Assembly: GCA_963971425.1 (NCBI GenBank)
Contig: OZ020515.1
Coordinates: 22,254,637 to 22,318,636 of the forward strand
From: Bryoerythrophyllum caledonicum
Taxonomy: Eukaryota > Streptophyta > Bryopsida > Pottiales > Pottiaceae
Length of the DNA stretch: 64,000 bases
Direction of reading: 5' to 3'
Shown here: one piece after another, positions 59,870-64,000 of the stretch
Layout of the letters: every line of letters begins with the position of its first letter
Position numbering within the stretch: the stretch's first letter is position 1
Translations under genes and position numbers: made by a program
The notes under the pieces: generated by a model
What the model was told of the DNA's origin: nothing
Database searches by the model: none
What the model saw: only the letters and a program-made list of their open reading frames with translations

Positions 59870-60966
59870 ACTTTAGATATGTATATGAAAACATAGATGT
59901 TGTTTTTAGATGTTACATTTAAACGCCGCGTGTTTCGATGTTCTGAAGATCACATACCAGACAACTCATGTTGGGTCTCGAAATGGAATACTGAAAATCA
60001 TTAGAGCTTCTTGTATGAAACACATTTTCAGAAAAGTCATCAGCTAGCGTTTAATTCTTCATGGAAACGCAAAATATTTTCCGTTAAATATCACCGCAAA
60101 AGACAGTTTTGTAGTTGAAGTATTTGAGTAAGTCGTTGGACGTGATTCACGTCGTTGTCTGGATGAAGATTACCATAAACAAGTATTACTGCCCATCTCC
60201 TTCACCATGGTGAATGAGTTCTATATCTTATTGCAAAGGATTAGGGTTTGCACAAAGAGTGGTTTCCGCGCATGAGCGACCCTCCTCTTTTGCTTAGTTG
60301 TTGGTGTAGCGTTGAGCAGTTGTGGAGATGGAGGAAGAAGGAAGAGTGGAGAGGTCCGAGGAGATGGAGGGCACCGACAACGTTGACGCAGGTGCAATCC
60401 CGAACCCAGATTTTGTTTTACCTCTAATTTGAAGCCGGCACCCTCCTCGCCATGGCCGTCGTCCATGTGACTCGCAGGTGTGTGAGTATGAGTCAGCTTC
60501 CACACAGAATAGTACTCATATAATCTTGCACTTCAAGACGAAGGACGATCGGTGGTTCATCGTCGGGTGTGTTCAGGTGATGGTTGTTGCTTCGGGTGAT
60601 GGTTGCTGCTCAGGAGATGCTTGTTGTTTTGGTTATGCTCAGCTGCGTTTCCTATGTCCTTTCTCTGGCTAATATATCGTCGTATTGCAGCCTCTGCTCA
60701 AGCCCCAATTCTTTTTATCGATGTATTGTCCCTTTCTTATGTTGTTTGCAATTCTCGTGGGTGTCCTCCATCGTGGTGGTGAATCAGCTTCAGCTTCAGG
60801 TACTAGAAGACCACCAGGGTAGTCTTTTCCCTTTGTGTTGCCAATGTTCTTGTCCCTCGGGCATTCCGCTCTCTGTCTGTTTGTTCATGAGCAAGGCGAT
60901 GTTTTTCTTGGAAAGGCTGTTTACAATCATTCAGTAGAACTTTGCCGTCATGATGGATTGACTTAG
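59870..60966. other. No recognisable gene
   Basis: Mixed sequence with short GTGATGGTTG(T/C)TGCT repeats near 60575. No supported reading frame or RNA gene. Confidence 0.45.
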
Positions 60967-60969
60967 TGA

Positions 60970-62263
60970 CACTACAAGAAAACCAGCCCAATGTGACTAG
61001 GTTTTATGACTACAGTTGGGCATAAACCAAAATGTGACTAGCACTGTTTCTAGTCATTTTGACTTAGTCGCTTCGGACAATCTGACTGGAGGTCATATCG
61101 GACACTTTTTGTTCCCAATACTGCGTTCCCACAGTGTTTTGGGACCTCAAAACGGGACCTGCAGTGGGACTTGGGTCCATATGACTCTATATAGTCATAT
61201 ATGTATGACTACACGTAGTCATCCATATGTAAACAGTGACTGAATGAATGACTATTTCTAGTGAGGTATAAGTCAACATAATACTGGTTTTATCACTATG
61301 CATAGTAGTGAGATGGTGACTAAATTGAGTCATTCATTGAGTTGGGAGAACGTGACTCTTTGAAGTCACATCTATTTGGCAACCTCTAGTCACAAATACT
61401 CAAATAGCTTCCAAATGGTATGACTAAATGTAGTGAGGTATCAGTTAATACATGATTGGTTTTATCACTGCGCATAGTAATGAGATCTTGCACGCATTGA
61501 GTCATACATTGAGTTTGGAGAATAGGACTCTTTGGAGTCACTTCTATTAGACTACCCATAGTCACGAATATTGAAATAGCTTCTGAATGCTATGACGAAT
61601 TGTAGTGAGATTTTTAAAGATTAAAGAAAAAAGGAAAAATCTCCATATAGTACCTGTGCCTGATTGTTGACCCTGATTGATGTGCCTGAAAGATGTTGAA
61701 TCAAGTATTGTAAGCCTCAACTGTAGCAAACTAGCACCCAACAAGCACCCCAACTTCCAAACCTTCTATGTCTGCCATCCCCTCTCCCAAATTGCTTGAA
61801 AGTACACAAAGAAGAAGCATCTCTAAATAAGAGAGAATATGTGACTTGTTCGCAAAGAATATGGGATAAATGTGATTACATGTTTCAAATGTATGCTCTC
61901 ATATATTATTATATGACTACTACTAGTCAGGTTATTTACTACATGACTGTGTGTAGTCACCCAAACCAACTCTCTTACTACAATAAGTCATACATAAACC
62001 AATTACCCTTACCATATGACTACATTACTATGACTACACATAGTAAACACTCAGAGCATGACTCTGGGAACCGGGCAGGAGAACATATGTCCCGTTCCCG
62101 TAGCCGTTCCCACCCAGGTCCTCAAAAATATGACTACATATATGACTAGTGCATGACTGGACCCTATTAGGATTGATTTTAGACTAAACCAATGACTGAG
62201 GTGACTACGCAGTCATATGCGCTTAGTCACATCCAGTCACATTGGGCTGGTTTTCTTGTAGTG
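60970..62263. mobile_element. Non-autonomous CACTA (En/Spm) transposon
   Basis: The element starts CACTACAAGAAAACCAGCCC and ends with its complement. The inverted repeats match over at least 30 bases (through CAATGTGACT). It is flanked by the 3-base duplication TGA (60967-60969 and 62264-62266), as expected for CACTA. The interior is packed with TGACTA / TAGTCA motifs in both orientations, the classic subterminal transposase-binding repeats. At 1.3 kb it has no transposase, so it depends on a helper. The ends look complete and near-identical, suggesting recent movement. Confidence 0.93.
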
Positions 62264-64000
62264 TGAGGAATCTTAGTGTTGGATCAGAATGTAATTCTTA
62301 TTAGTTCTCCTTTCGGTTACATCGAGGTTTAGGACTGTGAAAGGACCGAGAGTTTTGTGTGATGCTTGTCACAATGTCACTGGTTTGGAATGTTGGAGCA
62401 AGGTGCTGATTTTGTGTGGTCCGGACGTGCATGGATGTATTCAGTTCGTTGAAAATCAAGGCGCTAGGTAGCCAGGATGAAGAGACAGTGCATGGACAGA
62501 CCATGGCGTGTGCATTGGTAGTCAAGGCCAAGTAGGTGTTCCAGCCGCAGCATGGTGAAGGATAAGAGGAGGCGGGCACTACTGCAGCACCCTCTGGAGT
62601 GGACCAGTCTACGCTTCAGTGGAAGGCGCCCGAAACGACCCAAGCAAGAAGCTGTTCTACATCACGGTTGCCTTCACCGGCACCCCATTACTTGCGATGC
62701 TTTTGAATTCTTGATGCACACCATGCTTAAGCCTAGCCTTTGTAACGCTTGCTTGGATTTATTTTTCAGTTGCATATGATGTTCATTAGGCATGATCGGA
62801 TTTTTTTTGTCCTTAGCCATCAAGCTATTGGAAATCGCTAGGATTGGAAAATCCGCAGACTTTGAATTTGAATTGCTGAAAATACTAGTGAGTAAGAGTG
62901 CAGGAACCGGCAAGATGAAACCCGATCACCTCGCCACAGTGGACGTGGACTAGATTCGAATTTCTATTCCAAGGTGGTGCACAGACAATAGTGGAGCATT
63001 TGGATGTTGAGCTTCATCATTGTGGTTGGAACACATGCAGCTCTTGCCACAGTGATGGCGTCTGCCCATCAGCTAGGTGTGCTCCTCCTCCTTGGATTGA
63101 CAGTCTTCGTGAACTTGGGAATCTTTCACTGGATTTTGTTATCATGCAGCTCTTGAGCACGGCCATTGTTCCTGCTCGTGCACATAGAATCTGTCGACGT
63201 GCTTTCATTTTGTGCAGGTTCTTGAAAGGCGTGAGTAGCTGTAGATGTCTATTTATCTTTGGTGGGTTTGGTCGATGGAATTTTTTAGAAGAATAAGAAG
63301 GCGTGTGGGCCTGAAGCGCCGCTACCTCGTGCTTCCATCCCTTACGTGAGTTTTATCTTTGTCCCTTTAACATACATTCAAGTCACTGTTCTTCTAAGGG
63401 TCAGCTGTTATCATGAGTATTTGTGTACTCGGCGAGGGTTGTTCAAGCTGTCGTTGCATGATGACCAAGGTTAATATCGTCATATTGTGCAGGTCAAGGC
63501 GGATTTACATTATGGACACTGTAAAGGACCCGCGCGCTCCAGAGGTGTAGAAGACCGTCGAGCCGGACGAGATCTGGTCGAAACAGTCTTGCCGTATCCT
63601 CACACTGCCCGTTGCCTCGCCAATGAAGAAGCCACTGATAATGAGGGTAATTCCGAGGGCTCCGCTTTTTGCTTCTTGACTTCGATTTCATCGTCAAAAA
63701 AAGGTATGGGTTTTTTTATACCTTAAAGAATTGCTGAGAGGTTTGATGCAACATTTATGTTCATATCTCTAACCTCCGCTCTCGGCTCCCTTTCTAATTC
63801 GTATCTATCGTCTTGAATGAATAAAACCAAGCCTTGAATTCGAAAGCTATGTATACTTCCAGAGAATAAATCAGAGTTGATATCTGATATTGCAGACAAT
63901 TCTACATTCGACTTCAATCTCAAATTGGTATTCTTGTGTTCTATTCGTTCTAGGTGGAAGAAGTCGGGTCACTGTTTATTTACCAGGTATTTACATTAGT
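62264..64000. other. Spacer with possible isolated exon
   Basis: A stretch at about 63493-63645 is bounded by TATTGTGCAG and GAG|GTAATT and could be an exon of an unrecognised plus-strand gene running out of the window. Nothing in it is recognisable. Other frames have no support. Confidence 0.3.

Overview
The window looks like nuclear DNA of a green plant, most likely a streptophyte alga or early land-plant lineage. The evidence is spliced GT-AG genes, an interstitial CCCTAAA (plant-type telomere) tract, plant-style DNA transposons (CACTA, PIF/Harbinger-like, hAT, MULE) and low gene density. I cannot name the species. There is one 200-base run of N (16483-16682).

Only two genes are clearly housekeeping genes, and both lie on the minus strand: translation initiation factor eIF4A (32903-34958, five coding exons, 413 residues) and the TFIIA large subunit (37363-40908, eleven coding exons, 414 residues). 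Both are intact and end in TGA. Upstream of each start codon lies the same roughly 500-600 base module (35630-36240 and 41225-41715) with a non-coding 5' exon and its splice donor, so two unrelated genes share one leader.

The left 27 kb is a stack of mobile or formerly mobile genes. Gene A (minus, 71-8460) has spliced exons and a ParB-like motif, and is split by a 3.6 kb insert (about 2216-5870) carrying a gag-like reading frame. Gene B (plus, 13404-24952) carries a DUF7869-type transposase-like domain. One of its introns holds a 7.9 kb hAT-family element (16338-24243). That element has its own BED-finger transposase, two diverged copies of an accessory gene, and GC-rich repeat arrays placed before the genes and at the right end, with an inverted array at the left end. 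A and B are divergent, and both are sprinkled with the 14-base palindrome CCGGAGATCTCCGG, about 20 copies in all. I consider A+B a candidate undescribed two-gene mobile system.

Between 8.7 and 13 kb, between 27 and 32 kb and between 42 and 51 kb there are mainly tandem repeats and AT-rich DNA without recognisable genes. The right part holds a Harbinger-like MITE (50476-50827), an unrecognised RING-H2-like gene (52041-53562), a two-exon MULE transposase (54815-58800, minus) with a small basic reading frame head-to-head to it (59505-59861), and a non-autonomous CACTA element (60970-62263).

Most in-frame stops in genes A, B and the MULE are TAG, at positions where Gln would fit, while the reading frames are otherwise open. 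The two host genes use only CAG/CAA for Gln, so I read this as methylation-type (CHG/CG) decay rather than a changed genetic code.
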